A model generated the notes under the pieces. The model was given only the letters and a program-made list of their open reading frames with translations. It was not told the DNA's origin and did no database searches. The position numbers and the translations under genes are program-made. Below are positions 25,234-34,250 of a stretch of 64,000 nucleotides of DNA, piece by piece (the first letter of the stretch is position 1; the number at the start of each line of letters is the position of its first letter). The stretch spans positions 1,488,001 through 1,552,000 of the forward strand of contig CBDCVP010000022.1 of the NCBI GenBank assembly GCA_965223025.1, read 5' to 3'. Origin of the DNA: JABDMH01 sp965223025. GTDB lineage: Bacteria > Bacteroidota > Bacteroidia > Chitinophagales > Saprospiraceae.

Positions 25234-26109
25234 ATGGTGTTGTCGATGACCAGCTATGGACGAGCAGCTGCCACTCTCAAAGATAGAACAGTGGCTATTG
25301 AGTTGAAAACATTGAATAGTAAGTTTGTGGATCTGCGCTTGAAGGTACCTCCCGGGTTTCAAGAAAAAGAGATGGAACTTCGCAAAGTACTGCACCAACG
25401 GATCCAAAGGGGAAAAATCGAAGCTACCTTCACTTTCGAGAATCAAGTGGGGGGTGAAGTCTACAACGTTAATAAAAATGTCTTTCGACAATATCATCAT
25501 CAGTTGCAGACCCTGAGCGAAGATTTGGGACTCAAGGCCGATGACATGTTGCAAGCCATCATCCGACTTCCAGAAGTTGTTGCCGCATCGACCCAGGTGG
25601 TCACTGAGGAGGAATGGATACAAATCAGATCCTCTCTTGATCTTGCCATTGATCAGCTTATGTTGCATCGTCGGCAGGAAGGTGCCTCTGCTGAAAAAGA
25701 CCTGCGCAAACAAATTGACCTGATCAGGACTAATCTAGATGAGATAAGGCCCTACGAAGAGGAGCGAGTACACAAAGTGCGACAGCGCATGTCCAGCAAT
25801 CTGGAGGAGTACCTGCAGAGGGAAAATGTAGATGAAAACAGATTCGAGCAAGAAGTACTTTTCTATTTGGAAAAGATTGACATCACTGAGGAGAAGGTGA
25901 GGCTGAGTCAGCACTGCACCTATTTTTTGGAGGAGTTAGATTCTGCCAAGGAGATGAAGGGGAGGAAACTGAATTTCATCAGTCAGGAGATCGGGCGTGA
26001 GATCAATACCTTGGGAGCTAAGGCCTACTCATCCGATATTCAGAAGTTGGTTGTCCTGATGAAGGATGCCTTAGAGAAGATCAAAGAACAGCTGGCAAAC
26101 ATCGTGTAG
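25234..26109 (+). CDS. yicC: YicC-family endoribonuclease
   Basis: The 291-residue protein starts with the family hallmark MTSYGRA (here after MVLS) and ELKTLNSKFVDLRLKVP, and ends with the conserved EMKGRKLNFISQEIGREINTLGAKAYS ... VVLMKDALEKIKEQLANIV region (quoted in parts). YicC proteins are RNases acting on small RNAs and mRNA. It is followed 2 bp later by gmk, the usual neighbour of yicC. Confidence 0.93.
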   Translation: MVLSMTSYGRAAATLKDRTVAIELKTLNSKFVDLRLKVPPGFQEKEMELRKVLHQRIQRGKIEATFTFENQVGGEVYNVNKNVFRQYHHQLQTLSEDLGLKADDMLQAIIRLPEVVAASTQVVTEEEWIQIRSSLDLAIDQLMLHRRQEGASAEKDLRKQIDLIRTNLDEIRPYEEERVHKVRQRMSSNLEEYLQRENVDENRFEQEVLFYLEKIDITEEKVRLSQHCTYFLEELDSAKEMKGRKLNFISQEIGREINTLGAKAYSSDIQKLVVLMKDALEKIKEQLANIV

Positions 26110-26111
26110 CT

Positions 26112-26690
26112 ATGGGTGGGACACCAGAGGGCAAGGTCATGATATTTACGGCTCCATCTGGAGCAGGTAAAACTACCATAGTCAGGCACCTGCTCGGTAT
26201 GTATGAGGTGCTTGATTTTTCTGTATCTGCTACGAGTAGAGCCAGGCGATCGAAGGAGGTTGACGGCAAGGACTATTACTTTCTTACCTCTGATGTCTTT
26301 AAGCAGAAGATCGAGCAAGAAGCTTTCTTGGAGTGGGAGGAAGTCTATCCCAATCAATATTATGGCACTTTGCACAGTGAGATAGATCGTATTTGGAAGG
26401 AAGGGAAGCACATCATCTTCGATGTGGACGTCAATGGAGCCATGGACATTAAGAAGGCATTTGGCGATCGATGTCTCAGCATCTTTATCAGACCACCATC
26501 GATTCAGGTGTTAATTGACCGCTTGAAGAAGCGGGGAAGTGAGACAGCGGAATCTTTGAGAAAAAGAGTGGCGAGGATCAAGCATGAAATGACGTTTGAA
26601 CATAGATTTGACCGGGTGATTGTAAACGATATTCTTGAGGTGGCACTCAAGGAAGCCGAATACCTTGTTGAAGAATTTTTAGTAAGTTAG
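26112..26690 (+). CDS. gmk: guanylate kinase
   Basis: It phosphorylates GMP to GDP. The 192-residue protein has the P-loop APSGAGKTT at residues 14-22, the GMP-binding SATSRARR and DYYFL, the EWEEVYPNQYYGT block and IIFDVDVNGAMDIK. The length is normal. Two base pairs after yicC, then apaG 21 bp downstream: one operon. Confidence 0.96.
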   Translation: MGGTPEGKVMIFTAPSGAGKTTIVRHLLGMYEVLDFSVSATSRARRSKEVDGKDYYFLTSDVFKQKIEQEAFLEWEEVYPNQYYGTLHSEIDRIWKEGKHIIFDVDVNGAMDIKKAFGDRCLSIFIRPPSIQVLIDRLKKRGSETAESLRKRVARIKHEMTFEHRFDRVIVNDILEVALKEAEYLVEEFLVS

Positions 26691-26711
26691 TATGGAAAGT
26701 CATTTCTATTC

Positions 26712-27098
26712 ATGGAAGTATTAATCACACAGGGCATTAAGATCTCCGTCACGCCGAAGTACGAACCGCAGCATTCCAATCCCTTAGATCACAAGTACCT
26801 ATTTTCTTACCATATCGTCATCGAAAATCTGAGTGAGTATACCGTACAATTGCTGAGGAGGCATTGGCACATTCAGGATTCACGTGGGGCAGTGAAGGAG
26901 GTACAAGGTAACGGCGTGATAGGCAAGCAACCCATATTACATCCAGGTCAATTACATGAATACAGCTCTTGGTGTCCACTCAATGCAGCCATAGGTCGAA
27001 TGCATGGTACTTATCTGATGATGCGAATGAGCGATGAAAAAACCTTCAATGTTAAAATTCCGGCATTTGACCTGGTAGCATCTTTCAAGTACAACTAG
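26712..27098 (+). CDS. apaG: ApaG family protein
   Basis: The 128-residue protein is a single ApaG (fibronectin-III-like) domain: ITQGIKISVTPKYEPQHS, YHIVIENLSEYTVQLLRRHW, the signature GNGVIGKQPILHPGQLHEY and MHGTYLMM. ApaG is linked to cobalt/magnesium handling, but its biochemistry is not settled. The stop at 27096 is followed by a 93-bp gap with nothing notable. Confidence 0.93.
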   Translation: MEVLITQGIKISVTPKYEPQHSNPLDHKYLFSYHIVIENLSEYTVQLLRRHWHIQDSRGAVKEVQGNGVIGKQPILHPGQLHEYSSWCPLNAAIGRMHGTYLMMRMSDEKTFNVKIPAFDLVASFKYN

Positions 27099-27191
27099 CT
27101 TTCTACCATGGTGCACCACTGAGCTCACCCACTTCCATCTAGACGCACCGGATATCAGATAAATTTTGAGGCACGGAGGGGATAGACTCAA

Positions 27192-27704
27192 CTAGCATAC
27201 AGCAGCATCCACCTCAGCGAACATTTTAATCTGCTGATGATAGGCATCCGGATTTTCTAACTCCAACAACTTTCTTTTTAGCTCCAGTCCATAAGCATAA
27301 CCAGTAAGCTGACCATTGGTACCCAACACCCGATGGCAAGGCACAACGATGGCTAGAGGATTTCTGCCATTTGCCTGGCCGACAGCCCTGATCGCACCGG
27401 GCTTACCCAGGACGACCGCAAGCTGCTTGTAAGTCCTGGTTCTGCCATAGGGAATGGTCCTGACCATTTTTAGTACCTGCTGATGAAAAGGTGGTACACC
27501 CGTCCAATCTAGCTCCATGTCAAAAGTGGTGCGACGTCCTTCAAAATATGCTGCCAACTGGTCCAGATAAGGCTGGGCAATCTCAGAATTCTCATGATCG
27601 GGAATGTCCTTGATAAATGCTACAGAACGCAGTCCTAGGTCGGTAATCTGAATTTCAATATTACCCAACTGAGTGGTGAGATAAGCTTTGATGTGCATGG
27701 TCAA
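27192..27704 (-). CDS. ogt: methylated-DNA-protein cysteine methyltransferase
   Basis: The 170-residue protein transfers alkyl groups from O6-alkylguanine in DNA to its own cysteine. The active-site motif VPCHRVLG puts the acceptor at Cys123, preceded by the helix-turn-helix RTYKQLAVVLGKPGAIRAVG and the arginine-finger region; GQLTGYAYGL follows. The N-terminal ribonuclease-H-like half is short and normal for Ogt. It lacks the Ada regulatory domain. Confidence 0.94.
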   Translation of the reverse strand: MTMHIKAYLTTQLGNIEIQITDLGLRSVAFIKDIPDHENSEIAQPYLDQLAAYFEGRRTTFDMELDWTGVPPFHQQVLKMVRTIPYGRTRTYKQLAVVLGKPGAIRAVGQANGRNPLAIVVPCHRVLGTNGQLTGYAYGLELKRKLLELENPDAYHQQIKMFAEVDAAVC

Positions 27705-27834
27705 ATATAAAAATATTTTAACATGATAAAACGATCATGGCGTGGGTCGGGATTAATTTTTGGCATGACACTTGATCCCAATTATCACGAATGTGAAAAG
27801 AGCGTTGTACTAACACTTTTACTTAGTGATCTGG

Positions 27835-27870
27835 AAAAAAGAAAGACCGAACCTGTGAGATTCAGTCTTC
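27835..27870 (-). terminator. intrinsic terminator after tRNA-Phe
   Basis: On the reverse strand AGACTGAA pairs with TTCGGTCT (one G-T pair) across a 9-base loop and is followed by TTCTTTTTT. It starts about 19 bases after the tRNA 3' end. Confidence 0.75.
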
Positions 27871-27888
27871 AATGTTGATTTCATCTTG

Positions 27889-27961
27889 TGGTACCTCCAG
27901 GAATCGAACCAGGGACACCAGGATTTTCAGTCCTGTGCTCTACCAACTGAGCTAAGGTACC
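27889..27961 (-). tRNA. tRNA-Phe (anticodon GAA)
   Basis: The reverse strand folds into a standard 73-nt cloverleaf. The acceptor stem is GGTACCT/AGGTACC, the D-arm contains AGCTCAGTTGGTAGAGC, the anticodon stem CAGGA/TCCTG encloses loop CTGAAAA with GAA, and the T-arm has GGTTCGATTCC. The discriminator is A and no CCA is encoded (CAA follows). A terminator lies directly downstream. Confidence 0.96.
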
Positions 27962-28051
27962 TCAGCACCCCCTGATTTTGAGGGGCTTGCAAATTTATGC
28001 TCTTTTTCGAATTCGACAAAGATTTGATCGTTAATTTTGATCAGTTAAGAT

Positions 28052-28915
28052 ATGACAATGATATTATCAAAATGGATCATGGCACCTTTGCTGCTTCTGA
28101 CAGCGCTGGTACTATTGGTCAGCTATGGCTGGGGATACTCTGATTATTCCTTCTGGTTGATCCCGCTTGTAGTGGCTATAGCAGTGGTATATGTGCTGCA
28201 TCCTGAAATAGATCGCTGGTACGTAAAAAAACATCCTTTGTCACTGCCCAAAGGAATGCTACGATTTATTCAAGATCACCTCACCTCCTACCGATTGCTG
28301 CATTCGGAACAAAAGGTCGCCTTCGAAAATGCAGTTAGTATTTACCTCAATACTGCCACTTTCATTCCTCAGGGTTTCGACCGAGTGCCAGAAGACCTCA
28401 AAGTAGTAATGGCTGCAAATGCTCACATTCTGACGGCTTTTAGACCGGAATGGCATGCCAAAATTGCAGAGTTCACCCACGTAGTCATCTATCGCCATTC
28501 CTTTCCATCTCCTCAGCATCCCAAATATTTACATGCTTCTGAGCTGCATGTGCAGGACAAGGTGTTGTTGTTTTGTGCAGATCATTTTATGAAGGCTTTT
28601 CGGTTTCCTCAGCAGTATTTCAACACAGCCATGTACGAATGCGCCAAGATCGTATTTTTAGATAATGCACCTGAGTTCAAGTTAGACCTTGAGGCGCTGC
28701 CTGATATCAGCGGTTTCAAAAATGAAGAGATCATCGACTATGTGGGTCTTCCCGAACCATTCATCCATTGGGAGGCTGTCGCCACCACGTACTTCTTCAC
28801 CTTCCCAGTGAGGTTTAAGATGTACCTGGAAGAGTCATATGAGTTAATGAGTTCATATTTCAACATCGACCCCATCGAGCGCATCAACGAGCAACCATTA
28901 GCTTCTGCCGACTAG
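28052..28915 (+). CDS. MtfA-like membrane protein lacking the zinc-protease motif
   Basis: The 287-residue protein has two N-terminal membrane helices (about 10-50) and a domain with the MtfA pattern (LLHSEQKVAFENAVSIYL, VVMAANAHILTAF, HVVIYRHSFPSP, ALPDIS). In MtfA metallopeptidases an HEFAH motif binds zinc; the matching place here reads MYECAKI, so both histidines are lost. It is therefore probably not an active zinc peptidase and may act as a binding protein. Convergent with the GH5 gene, 3' ends overlapping by 32 bp. Confidence 0.7.
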   Translation: MTMILSKWIMAPLLLLTALVLLVSYGWGYSDYSFWLIPLVVAIAVVYVLHPEIDRWYVKKHPLSLPKGMLRFIQDHLTSYRLLHSEQKVAFENAVSIYLNTATFIPQGFDRVPEDLKVVMAANAHILTAFRPEWHAKIAEFTHVVIYRHSFPSPQHPKYLHASELHVQDKVLLFCADHFMKAFRFPQQYFNTAMYECAKIVFLDNAPEFKLDLEALPDISGFKNEEIIDYVGLPEPFIHWEAVATTYFFTFPVRFKMYLEESYELMSSYFNIDPIERINEQPLASAD

Positions 28916-30224
28916 TTACTCGCAGGACCCCATCGGGACCTCTAGCAGCAATGCGCACGATATATAGTCCTGCCACCAAACCACTTATGTCAAACTGTAT
29001 GCGTGACTGGCCATCAACTCGACGACTGAGCTGTCGTCGACCATCCGGTGATATGATATCAATCTGCATCCTAGGGTCATCCGTGGCGTGGCTTTCGATA
29101 ATAAGCTGGTCCGTGGCCGGATTTGGGTAGATCAAACAACTCACCAGATAACCATCCATGTCTCTTGACAAACAATGGGGCGAATGCGGCATCAGATCGG
29201 CATGAACTTCAGACATCTTCTTTAATGGATCTCTATAGTCCTCCCAATTACCCTCCTCATCGTTGGCCATCATCGACCAAGGCATGATGCCAGCATATCC
29301 ATTTGCTATCGCCTTCTGCATCAGCTCATCTGGATCTTGTCGCTTGGCAAGACCAAACTCAGACAATAAGACTGGCTTTCCAAGGCCCATACTCGCCAGC
29401 GGTTGTTTAAATGGTGAAAGTGTTTCTAAAGTCCACTTATAGTAGTGCACCGTATAAAAATCTAGGTACGCCAGTCTACAGTGAAGATTCTGAGCTTGTA
29501 GCTCATGGTCATGCCAATAGTTCTTGGTGAACAAATGCATATCAGTGAGAAATCGTAAGCCAGCTGCGCCTACCGTCACCCTGTGTGGTGATCGCTCGTG
29601 AATGGTTTGGGCGATTAGTCCGACAAATCTTTGCATTTCTCCGGCAGTCACCAGATTATCCGTGGTACCGCCAAATGGTATGTCCATGGCCCACTCGGGC
29701 TCATTGATCACCTCCCATGCCAAAATATTGCAATGGTGGCGGGTTCGATCGATGATCGGTCTTAATGCAAGGTCGAGATACAATTGAGTTTTATCTACAT
29801 CTCTGATCATCTCAACTTTACCCTTATCGACCATTTCGAAAGTCCACAAGACAGGGATGACCATTAGATCGTATCGTGCTGCCCGCATTAAAAAATCATC
29901 AAGGTCATCGAGAAAATATCTTGGCAAACCACTCACGACTCCTTCTCGATTACTAAGGGGTGAATTTCGCCCGTCACAGTGTATCCACATACGTATCGCA
30001 TTGACACCGTGCTCCTGCAGTCGCTGAAAACTGCGGTTGTAAAAACTTGTGTCGTACCGGTGCTGGTGTCTGGTCGTACCAAAATCCTGACCAAAGTGCC
30101 GCCAGGGGATATTGATGCCATTGATCAACATCTCCTTGCCATCCACATGAAGCATCTGACCTTGCAATGCGGTGCCTGTCTGAAGCACCATACATGTCAA
30201 AAGTATGTAGAAGATCCGCGGCAT
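28884..30224 (-). CDS. secreted GH5-like glycoside hydrolase with T9SS sorting domain
   Basis: The 446-residue protein has a signal peptide (to about residue 23) and a GH5-type (beta/alpha)8 barrel. The likely acid/base is Glu176 in EVINEPEW and the nucleophile Glu289 in LLSEFG, with NGINIPWRHFG and GVNAIRMWIHCDGRNS near the start. The last 85 residues form a T9SS sorting domain (LIYPNPATDQLII ... GLYIVRIAA). It is probably secreted to hydrolyse a beta-mannan or beta-glucan; the substrate cannot be told. Confidence 0.88.
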   Translation of the reverse strand: MPRIFYILLTCMVLQTGTALQGQMLHVDGKEMLINGINIPWRHFGQDFGTTRHQHRYDTSFYNRSFQRLQEHGVNAIRMWIHCDGRNSPLSNREGVVSGLPRYFLDDLDDFLMRAARYDLMVIPVLWTFEMVDKGKVEMIRDVDKTQLYLDLALRPIIDRTRHHCNILAWEVINEPEWAMDIPFGGTTDNLVTAGEMQRFVGLIAQTIHERSPHRVTVGAAGLRFLTDMHLFTKNYWHDHELQAQNLHCRLAYLDFYTVHYYKWTLETLSPFKQPLASMGLGKPVLLSEFGLAKRQDPDELMQKAIANGYAGIMPWSMMANDEEGNWEDYRDPLKKMSEVHADLMPHSPHCLSRDMDGYLVSCLIYPNPATDQLIIESHATDDPRMQIDIISPDGRRQLSRRVDGQSRIQFDISGLVAGLYIVRIAARGPDGVLRVTSRQKLMVAR

Positions 30225-30323
30225 ATTGCTCTGATGATTAAAGGATTTTGCAAACGCTCAGGGTCGTGAGGATAACCCCAATGGTCATAGAATCCTGAAC
30301 AATTTATTACAATTGCATCAAAT

Positions 30324-31421
30324 ATGCATGATCCAATTGTCCCCTTGGTAACTGTCCTGACACTTATTGCTACCATTGTGCAACTGTATTTCTGGTACTT
30401 CCGCTTTGGTCGATTAGAGGATTCAAAAGTGATACCGCCTATCCAGGCAGGCCCAGCGGTTAGTATCATCATTTGTGCCAGAAATGAAGCCACCAACCTG
30501 TCGCGAAATCTACCCATCATTTTTGGACAACACTACACACCATACGAAGTAGTTGTGGTCAATGATGCCTCCACTGATCAAACCGACGCGGTACTGGAGC
30601 GTCTCTCCCAGACACATGCAAATCTGGTCATTGCAAAAACGACTACCAGTCGTCATGGTAAGAAGGAAGCGCTAAAAATCGGTGTACAGGTAGCTTCTCA
30701 TGACCTCCTGGTCTTTACCGATGCCGATTGTAGCGCATCTTCCAAATACTGGCTGGCCTACATGGTTGCTCCTTGCATGAGAGGATATGATATCGCCCTG
30801 GGAGTTGCTCCTTTTTTCTATCGAGATGGATGGGTCCATGCCTTTAGTCGCTATGATGGGGGCCTAACCTACCTATTGTATGGATCAGCCATACTCCTGC
30901 GCCAATCCTACATGGGTGTGGGCAGGAATATGGCCTGCACTAAGCGCATCTATACGCAATACAGTCAAGATGATGCTAAAAAGTATATCAGTGGAGATGA
31001 TGATCTGCTGGTGAATGGGCAGGATGCCACCACCAAAATATGGCTGGTAGATCATCCTGATGCTCTCATGTACTCTCAGAGTCCACCTGATTGGAAGTCT
31101 TTTATCAGACAAAAACGACGTCATGTATCCGTGTCATGGCACTATCATTGGGTAGACAAATATCGGCTAGGTATCTATGCTGGTAGTCATTGGGGGCACT
31201 ATATTGGATTATTGATATTGGCATTGAGTGGAGGGCTTTTTCAAAGTGTGATCCTTTACTTGATAAGGATATCTGTGGTCACCTGGCGAGTAAAGAAAAC
31301 CTTGCCTGGTGAAACCCATGATCGATCGGCCTACATGTCGCCACTGCTCGACAGTCTTTATGTATTACTTTATCCAGCCATCGCTCTATTCCTACTCACT
31401 AAACCTCCATCGAAATGGTGA
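30324..31421 (+). CDS. membrane glycosyltransferase family 2
   Basis: The 365-residue protein has an N-terminal membrane helix, a GT-A domain with VSIIICARNEATNL, VVNDASTDQT, the metal-binding FTDADCSA (DxD) and SGDDDLLVNG, the QKRRHVSVSWHY motif resembling QxxRW of processive GT2 enzymes, and two to three C-terminal helices. It transfers sugars at the inner membrane to an unknown acceptor. It overlaps rsmG by 7 bp. Confidence 0.9.
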   Translation: MHDPIVPLVTVLTLIATIVQLYFWYFRFGRLEDSKVIPPIQAGPAVSIIICARNEATNLSRNLPIIFGQHYTPYEVVVVNDASTDQTDAVLERLSQTHANLVIAKTTTSRHGKKEALKIGVQVASHDLLVFTDADCSASSKYWLAYMVAPCMRGYDIALGVAPFFYRDGWVHAFSRYDGGLTYLLYGSAILLRQSYMGVGRNMACTKRIYTQYSQDDAKKYISGDDDLLVNGQDATTKIWLVDHPDALMYSQSPPDWKSFIRQKRRHVSVSWHYHWVDKYRLGIYAGSHWGHYIGLLILALSGGLFQSVILYLIRISVVTWRVKKTLPGETHDRSAYMSPLLDSLYVLLYPAIALFLLTKPPSKW

Positions 31422-32041
31422 AGCCTACTGGACCAGATGTAATCTGGAAATACTTTTCAGATACAGATGACACTGTGAGAGAGCGGATTTCCAGACTTGC
31501 AGCCATCTACCAACAACTCAATGCTCAGGTCAATGTGATTTCAAGAAAAGACATAGAACATCTATATCTGCATCACGTGTTGCATTCTCTCTCTCTAGTA
31601 TCCATCTTAAAGACATTACCTAGTAAGCAGATTTTAGACTTGGGTACTGGTGGAGGTTTTCCGGGGATCCCCCTGGCCATTTTTCTAACCCATCATCACA
31701 TCACAATGATCGATGGCTCTAATAAAAAGATCAGGATCGTACAGCAGGTCATCGATGCACTTGGTCTCCGCAATGCAGTCGCCAAAAGCGTACGAGCAGA
31801 ATCGATGCAAGCAAAATTTGATCATATCGTGTGTCGGGCTGTGGCCCCTACTCGACAGATATTGAAATGGAGTAAAAATCTTTGTGCAGATCACACAAGA
31901 TTTGAGCTTCTTAAAGGAGGCAATCTCACCGAGGAACTTGCCTTTCTACCCAGATCAAGATATCTCATCCACCACATCAGCGATTCCTTCCAGGAGCCTT
32001 ATTTCACCACGAAAAGGATTGTCTCGATAAAAGCACCTTGA
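31415..32041 (+). CDS. rsmG: 16S rRNA (guanine-N7)-methyltransferase RsmG
   Basis: RsmG methylates N7 of G527 in 16S rRNA. The 208-residue protein has the SAM-binding ILDLGTGGGFPGIPLAIFL, then MIDGSNKKIRIVQQ and IVCRAVAP, all family signatures, and normal length. It is translationally coupled to the upstream GT2 gene (7-bp overlap). Confidence 0.95.
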   Translation: MVKPTGPDVIWKYFSDTDDTVRERISRLAAIYQQLNAQVNVISRKDIEHLYLHHVLHSLSLVSILKTLPSKQILDLGTGGGFPGIPLAIFLTHHHITMIDGSNKKIRIVQQVIDALGLRNAVAKSVRAESMQAKFDHIVCRAVAPTRQILKWSKNLCADHTRFELLKGGNLTEELAFLPRSRYLIHHISDSFQEPYFTTKRIVSIKAP

Positions 32042-32079
32042 TATCATTTTGATTTCTATCTCCGTGCGCCAGGAGTATC

Positions 32080-32087
32080 TATCTTTG
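32080..32087 (+). promoter_or_regulatory. promoter -7 element for the MscS gene
   Basis: TATCTTTG, an exact TAnnTTTG match, lies 19 bp before the ATG at 32107. Confidence 0.45.
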
Positions 32088-32106
32088 CGAGATCTCTTTG
32101 GGTAAG

Positions 32107-33432
32107 ATGGAAGTGATGAGCAGGTTAGATCAAGTTTTTATTGAAGCAGCAGGATTGGCCTTTTCGTGGCGACAAATGATCATATTCTTTTTATCTCTGA
32201 TCATTACCTATGCCAGTTACCGGATTGCACTGTTCGTGTTTTCACCCTACTTCATTACCAAAGATGAGGTTGAGTCTGAAGATCACCATTTAGTCACCAA
32301 CCTAAAGCGAATCTTCGTTGCCATTGCTGTCGTCGTCTTTTTGAAATCTTTTGGTCTGGACATCATCATAAACGAGTCGGCAGCATACACTTTTCGCATT
32401 TCTTCCATAATACTGGGCATCATCATCATTCAGGTAGCACAATCCTTTGACTGGATTGCGAATAATATTTTGCATCGCCAATATAAAATATCCCGAGGAT
32501 CTAGGGTAGGTCTTGACCAAAAGGCACCATCTAAAGCAACCAGGACGGTCCAACATATCCTTTACCTCATTGCCGTCATTGTCATCATCTCGGCTTTCGA
32601 CCTCAACAAAACACTGCTGCATATTCCCATAAAAGATGACATTTTCGCCCTGAAGGTCAATGGTGTGCTCATTACCGTCTTGATTTTTCAGGCTGCTAAA
32701 CTATTGGCGTGGATCATCACACAGCTGCTGCTGTTTTCCTACTATCACAAAAATGAAATCGATCCAGGCAAGCGATTCGCCATCAATCAATTGGTTACCT
32801 ATTTCATCTATGTCATAGCGCTGTTTGTCATTGTCGACAATTTTGGGGTTAAGCTCACGGTACTTTGGGGTGGGATCGCAGCACTACTGGTGGGCGTCGG
32901 TTTGGGTATGCAAGATATCTTTAAAGATCTCATCTGTGGCGTGATCCTGCTTTCGGATCGCACGGTGGAAGTCCATGATATTGTAGACATCGACGATCAT
33001 ATAGGTGAAATTCAGAAGATTGGTTTACGTACATCGACGATTAAGGGCCGCAATGATACCACCTTGATCATACCCAACTCCAAACTGGTATCGGAGCAGG
33101 TCGTCAACTGGACGGGGCAAAATCGGAAAGTGAGATTTTCGCTGAGTGTCGGTGTAGCCTATGGATCGGATGCCAACCTGGTCAGGAGCATCCTGTTGCA
33201 AGCCGTAGCCCAAAGCGATTCCATCAGCAATGTGCCAGCGCCGTTTGTGCGGTTTACCAACTTTGCCGACTCGTCTCTCAATTTTGAGGTGTTCTTCTGG
33301 TCTTACCATTTGATGGATATCGAAAATGTAATCAGTGACGTACGATTTACGATCAATGCTCTATTTATCGACCAGGGCATTAAAATACCTTTCCCTCAAC
33401 GCGATGTGTGGATGAGGCAACTCGAAGATTGA
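32107..33432 (+). CDS. MscS-family mechanosensitive channel
   Basis: The 441-residue protein has about five membrane helices, the last being the pore helix with the glycine/alanine pattern GGIAALLVGVGLGMQDIFKDL, followed by the MscS beta domain (VEVHDIVDIDDHIGEIQKIG, RTSTIKGRNDTTLIIPNSKL) and the C-terminal alpha/beta part. It opens under membrane tension to relieve osmotic shock, in the inner membrane. A TTG three codons upstream (32098) keeps the frame, but the ATG is preferred and lies just after a good -7 element. Confidence 0.93.
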   Translation: MEVMSRLDQVFIEAAGLAFSWRQMIIFFLSLIITYASYRIALFVFSPYFITKDEVESEDHHLVTNLKRIFVAIAVVVFLKSFGLDIIINESAAYTFRISSIILGIIIIQVAQSFDWIANNILHRQYKISRGSRVGLDQKAPSKATRTVQHILYLIAVIVIISAFDLNKTLLHIPIKDDIFALKVNGVLITVLIFQAAKLLAWIITQLLLFSYYHKNEIDPGKRFAINQLVTYFIYVIALFVIVDNFGVKLTVLWGGIAALLVGVGLGMQDIFKDLICGVILLSDRTVEVHDIVDIDDHIGEIQKIGLRTSTIKGRNDTTLIIPNSKLVSEQVVNWTGQNRKVRFSLSVGVAYGSDANLVRSILLQAVAQSDSISNVPAPFVRFTNFADSSLNFEVFFWSYHLMDIENVISDVRFTINALFIDQGIKIPFPQRDVWMRQLED

Positions 33433-33637
33433 CGAGGAATATCAGTAAGCTATCCGTTAATTTCCTTAAGCTTTTCGTTAAACAGTCGTTAAAGAAACGA
33501 TTGGATGACGATATCAATAATTTATAACTAGCTGATTAAGTATAAATTAAAGCATGATGGGGATTTATCAATGATTTCAACCGTGTAACCCTGATGACCG
33601 GCCTTCGTCTTCTAAATGAAACATGTACATAAAATTG

Positions 33638-33645
33638 TAATTTTG
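33638..33645 (+). promoter_or_regulatory. promoter -7 element for the first OmpH gene
   Basis: TAATTTTG matches TAnnTTTG, 43 bp before the ATG at 33688. The rest of the 255-bp gap contains a direct repeat TCGTTAAA (two copies near 33487-33503) of unknown meaning. Confidence 0.5.
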
Positions 33646-33687
33646 ATTTCGCCCAGACGATACTAATTGTTTGAAAATAAAGAAAGT

Positions 33688-34203
33688 ATGAAAAAATCAC
33701 TTTGGTTTAGCCTCTTGCTGGTCCTGGGAATATTCAGCTCCAGCACTGCACAAAAAATAGCTGTGGTCGACATCGCTTATTTGTTGGAAAATATGCCAGC
33801 CTATCAAAATGCCCAGACAGAATTAGATAAAGTCGCCGAAGCATGGCAGCAGGAGATTTCGGTAGAACAAGACAAGATCAAGAGCATGTATAACAAATAT
33901 CAGGCAGAGCTGGTGCTGCTAAGTGACGAAATGAAAAAGCAGAAAGAGGATGAAATCATGAAAGCAGAGAGATCACTGCGCGAGGTACAGCGAGCTAAAT
34001 TTGGACCAGAAGGTGAGCTCTTCCAAAAGAGACAGTCCTTGGTTTCTCCCATTCAAGAAAAAGTATATGGAGTCATTCAGGACTATGCCAACGAGCGCGG
34101 ATATGACATCATCCTGGATAAGGGAGGCAGCTCGGGCATCATCTTCACTAATGAACGCTACGATAAGACCGATGATGTGCTTCGAGCTATCAAGAGCTTA
34201 TAA
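33688..34203 (+). CDS. OmpH/Skp-family periplasmic chaperone (1)
   Basis: The 171-residue protein has a signal peptide ending STAQ (about residue 20), then IAVVDIAYLLENMPAYQNAQ, a long charged coiled coil and the C-terminal strand DIILDKGGSSGIIF. Skp-type trimers hold unfolded outer-membrane proteins on their way to the BAM complex. The ATG at 33688 is chosen over an upstream TTG (33667) because it starts a standard signal peptide. A second paralogue follows 47 bp later with its own promoter. Confidence 0.92.
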   Translation: MKKSLWFSLLLVLGIFSSSTAQKIAVVDIAYLLENMPAYQNAQTELDKVAEAWQQEISVEQDKIKSMYNKYQAELVLLSDEMKKQKEDEIMKAERSLREVQRAKFGPEGELFQKRQSLVSPIQEKVYGVIQDYANERGYDIILDKGGSSGIIFTNERYDKTDDVLRAIKSL

Positions 34204-34217
34204 TTCACATAATAAAC

Positions 34218-34225
34218 TATTTTTG
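34218..34225 (+). promoter_or_regulatory. promoter -7 element for the second OmpH gene
   Basis: TATTTTTG matches TAnnTTTG, 25 bp before the ATG at 34251. Confidence 0.5.
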
Positions 34226-34250
34226 TGCACCTATTTAAATTTCAAAAAGG

